Below are positions 6,518 to 7,550 of a stretch of 7,550 bases of DNA, piece after piece (the first letter of the stretch is position 1; every line of letters starts with the position of its first letter). The stretch is from Pseudomonadota bacterium. GTDB taxonomy: Bacteria > Pseudomonadota > Alphaproteobacteria > Rhizobiales > Rhizobiaceae. The notes under the pieces were generated by a model. It was not told where the DNA came from. It made no database searches and worked only from the letters and a program-made list of their open reading frames with translations. Where the stretch lies: NCBI GenBank assembly GCA_023433855.1, contig JAEYTV010000026.1, positions 1 through 7,550 on the forward strand. Direction: 5' to 3'. The translations under genes were made by a program, and so were the position numbers.

Positions 6518-7412
6518 GCTTTTTCCCTCCGAACTCGAGATAGGCCCACGGAATGATGATGATCGCCACGGTCAGCAGCATCATCGTCGACGCGGCGAAA
6601 CCCTGGCCGAGATTCTGGGCCTGGAACATATAGTCGTAGACGTATTTGGCCGGCACTTCCGAGGCATTGCCCGGCCCCCCGCTCGTCTGGGCCACCACGA
6701 GGTCATAGACCTTGACGATGCCGCTCGCGATGATCACCAGCGTCGTAACGAATACCGGCCGCATCATCGGAATGACGATGAAGAGGTAGGTGCGCCACAT
6801 CGGGATGCCGTCGACCCGGGCCGCCTTCCAGATGTCCTCGTCGATGCCGCGCAGGCCGGCCAGCATCAGGCACATGACGAGCCCGGTGCCCTGCCAGAGA
6901 CCGGCGATCAGGATGCCGTAGATGACGATGTCGGGATTGTAGAGCGGGTCGAAGGTGAAGCTTTCCCATCCCAGAGAGCGGACGATCCCCTGGATGCCGA
7001 ATTCGGGATTGAGGATCCACTGCCACACAAGCCCGGTGACGATGAACGACAGCGCGAACGGATAAAGGAAGATCGTGCGGAACGCGTTCTCGAAACGGAT
7101 TTTCTGGTCCATCAGCGCGGCCAGCACGAAGCCGATCACCATGCTGAAGATCAGCGACAGGATTCCGTAGACGGCAAGGTTCTGGATCGAGATGATCCAG
7201 CGCGACGAGGCCCACAGCCGCTCGAACTGGTCAAAGCCGACAAAGGTCGCGCGGGGCAGCAGCTTGGAGTTGGTGAAGGAATAGACGACGGTCCAGACGG
7301 AGCCTCCGAGAAAGATCCCGAGCGCGATCAGGATCATCGGGATGGAGGCAATCTTGGCGGTCAGATTGCGGAAAAGCTGGTTGGGGCGCTTGGCGTGCGC
7401 GTGAGCTGTCAT
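6510..7412 (-). CDS. CUT1 sugar ABC transporter permease, MalF/GtsB-like
   Basis: This 300-residue inner-membrane protein is the first permease of the importer. Six membrane segments are visible near residues 22-46, 80-101, 112-134, 163-185, 213-235 and 271-292. The EAA loop is at about 192-219, containing KAARVDGIPMW with the conserved glycine at 202. Stretches such as FLYPFALSFIVTGLVWQW (115-132) resemble glucose/mannose-type (GtsB/GlcT-like) permeases. It lacks the long extra N-terminal region of enteric MalF, as usual for this group. I chose ATG 7410-7412 because GAGGAGA lies eight bases upstream. A TTG start at 7499 would add 29 residues read through the inverted-repeat leader with no membrane or family character. 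The substrate-binding gene expected upstream is not in the window. The gene pairs with the second permease, which it overlaps by eight bases. Confidence 0.95.
   Translation of the reverse strand: MTAHAHAKRPNQLFRNLTAKIASIPMILIALGIFLGGSVWTVVYSFTNSKLLPRATFVGFDQFERLWASSRWIISIQNLAVYGILSLIFSMVIGFVLAALMDQKIRFENAFRTIFLYPFALSFIVTGLVWQWILNPEFGIQGIVRSLGWESFTFDPLYNPDIVIYGILIAGLWQGTGLVMCLMLAGLRGIDEDIWKAARVDGIPMWRTYLFIVIPMMRPVFVTTLVIIASGIVKVYDLVVAQTSGGPGNASEVPAKYVYDYMFQAQNLGQGFAASTMMLLTVAIIIIPWAYLEFGGKKRG
6525..6530 (-). promoter_or_regulatory. Shine-Dalgarno site that supports the GTG start of the second permease
   Basis: The transcribed strand has GGAGGG seven bases before the GTG at 6515-6517, located inside the last codons of the upstream permease. 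The next in-frame ATG would not come until residue 40, inside the first membrane segment, so this site decides the start. Confidence 0.75.
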
Positions 7413-7420
7413 GTCTCGAT

Positions 7421-7427
7421 TCTCCTC
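7421..7427 (-). promoter_or_regulatory. Shine-Dalgarno site that sets the start of the first permease
   Basis: GAGGAGA on the transcribed strand ends eight bases before the ATG at 7410-7412. It supports this start over the TTG 87 bases upstream, which would lie within the repeat-rich leader. Confidence 0.75.
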
Positions 7428-7454
7428 GAACGGGGCGCATGCGTCGCGCGAGCC

Positions 7455-7482
7455 GCCGCAGGAAGCGGCCGGCGCAACCGGC
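7455..7482 (-). repeat. Two overlapping, mutually exclusive small hairpins
   Basis: Two perfect five-base-pair stems share bases 7468-7469 and so cannot form together. One pairs GCCGG with CCGGC (7468-7482) around five bases. The other pairs GCCGC with GCGGC (7455-7469), also around a five-base loop. They lie 28 to 70 bases before the permease Shine-Dalgarno sequence. The pairing is real, but five-pair GC stems are common by chance in such DNA. Confidence 0.3.
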
Positions 7483-7499
7483 TGCAACGCCTGTTCCAA

Positions 7500-7527
7500 C
7501 GGCCGACGCCCCGAGGGACGCCGGCCG
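7500..7527 (-). repeat. Imperfect 28-base inverted repeat
   Basis: CGGCCG at 7500-7505 pairs with CGGCCG at 7522-7527. Inside, after one mismatch, two more pairs form, then another mismatch and a CCC/GGG core, giving a long interrupted GC-rich hairpin of about ten pairs. No T-run follows on the transcribed strand. It is the largest fold in the leader and is the best candidate for an RNA-stabilising stem between the binding-protein gene and the permease genes. Confidence 0.4.
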
Positions 7528-7537
7528 ACCGCGGTCG
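7526..7537. repeat. Perfect 12-base palindrome CGACCGCGGTCG
   Basis: The sequence is identical on both strands over 12 bases and abuts (sharing two bases with) the larger inverted repeat at 7500-7527. It has no spacer, so as RNA it would need to open a central loop. It could instead be a protein-binding half-site pair or part of the larger structure. No function is claimed. Confidence 0.35.
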
Positions 7538-7550
7538 CTTGGGATCAATC

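Larger units (their letters stand above)
7413..7550 (-). other. Leader upstream of the first permease, rich in inverted repeats
   Basis: These 138 bases hold no gene I can support. On the transcribed strand an in-frame GAT-TGA at 7545-7550 could be the end of the expected substrate-binding protein gene, but three bases of context are not enough to claim it. Several GC-rich inverted repeats follow, then the permease Shine-Dalgarno sequence. No sigma-70-like promoter and no T-run terminator are visible. The likely role is a structured intercistronic region between binding protein and permeases, as known for malE-malF type operons, where hairpins help keep the binding protein more abundant. That is inference. 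Confidence 0.5.

Noticed and set aside
7413..7499. 29-codon TTG-initiated extension of the first permease
   Set aside because: It reads through the inverted-repeat leader and has no clear ribosome site, whereas ATG 7410-7412 has GAGGAGA at good spacing.
7500..7537. Rho-independent terminator for the upstream gene
   Set aside because: The hairpins are GC-rich but no T-run follows on the transcribed strand, and the permease genes downstream need the read-through.
1..7550. CRISPR array, tRNA, insertion sequence or phage remnant
   Set aside because: No regularly spaced direct repeats, no tRNA-like cloverleaf, no transposase or terminal repeats are visible; nearly all of the window is coding sequence of one metabolic operon.

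Overview
The window is a GC-rich stretch (about 60% by eye) in which every gene I can support lies on the minus strand, so the cluster is transcribed from high to low coordinates. Codon use, dense packing and the closest family resemblances suggest an alphaproteobacterium, most likely Rhizobiales/Rhizobiaceae (Rhizobium, Sinorhizobium or Agrobacterium type). That placement is inference; there is no rRNA or other phylogenetic marker here.

In transcription order the layout is: a 138-base leader rich in inverted repeats (7413-7550); two inner-membrane permeases of a CUT1-type sugar ABC transporter (6510-7412 and 5573-6517); its ATPase (4455-5567); a signal-less GH2 beta-mannosidase (2008-4446); a TIM-barrel sugar isomerase/epimerase-like protein (1223-1984); a Gfo/Idh/MocA NAD(P)-dependent oxidoreductase (65-1198); and possibly the first codons of a further gene running off the left edge (1-43). 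Neighbouring genes overlap by 8 bases or are separated by 5 to 24 bases, and most have a clear Shine-Dalgarno sequence. No rho-independent terminator is visible between them. This looks like one operon that is open at both ends of the window. The substrate-binding protein that such a transporter needs is absent and is expected just beyond the right edge.

Working together, the transporter would bring in a small glycoside, most simply a beta-mannoside or beta-manno-oligosaccharide. The cytoplasmic GH2 enzyme would release the sugar, and the isomerase and dehydrogenase would process the sugar or a 3-keto form of the glycoside. The family assignments are strong. The substrate and the pathway order are inferred. 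The most interesting points are the oxidoreductase/TIM-barrel pair beside a glycosidase (a layout like known 3-keto-glycoside pathways), the hairpin cluster before the first permease, and a perfect hairpin ending just before the GH2 stop codon. I found no mobile element, tRNA, CRISPR array or broken gene.
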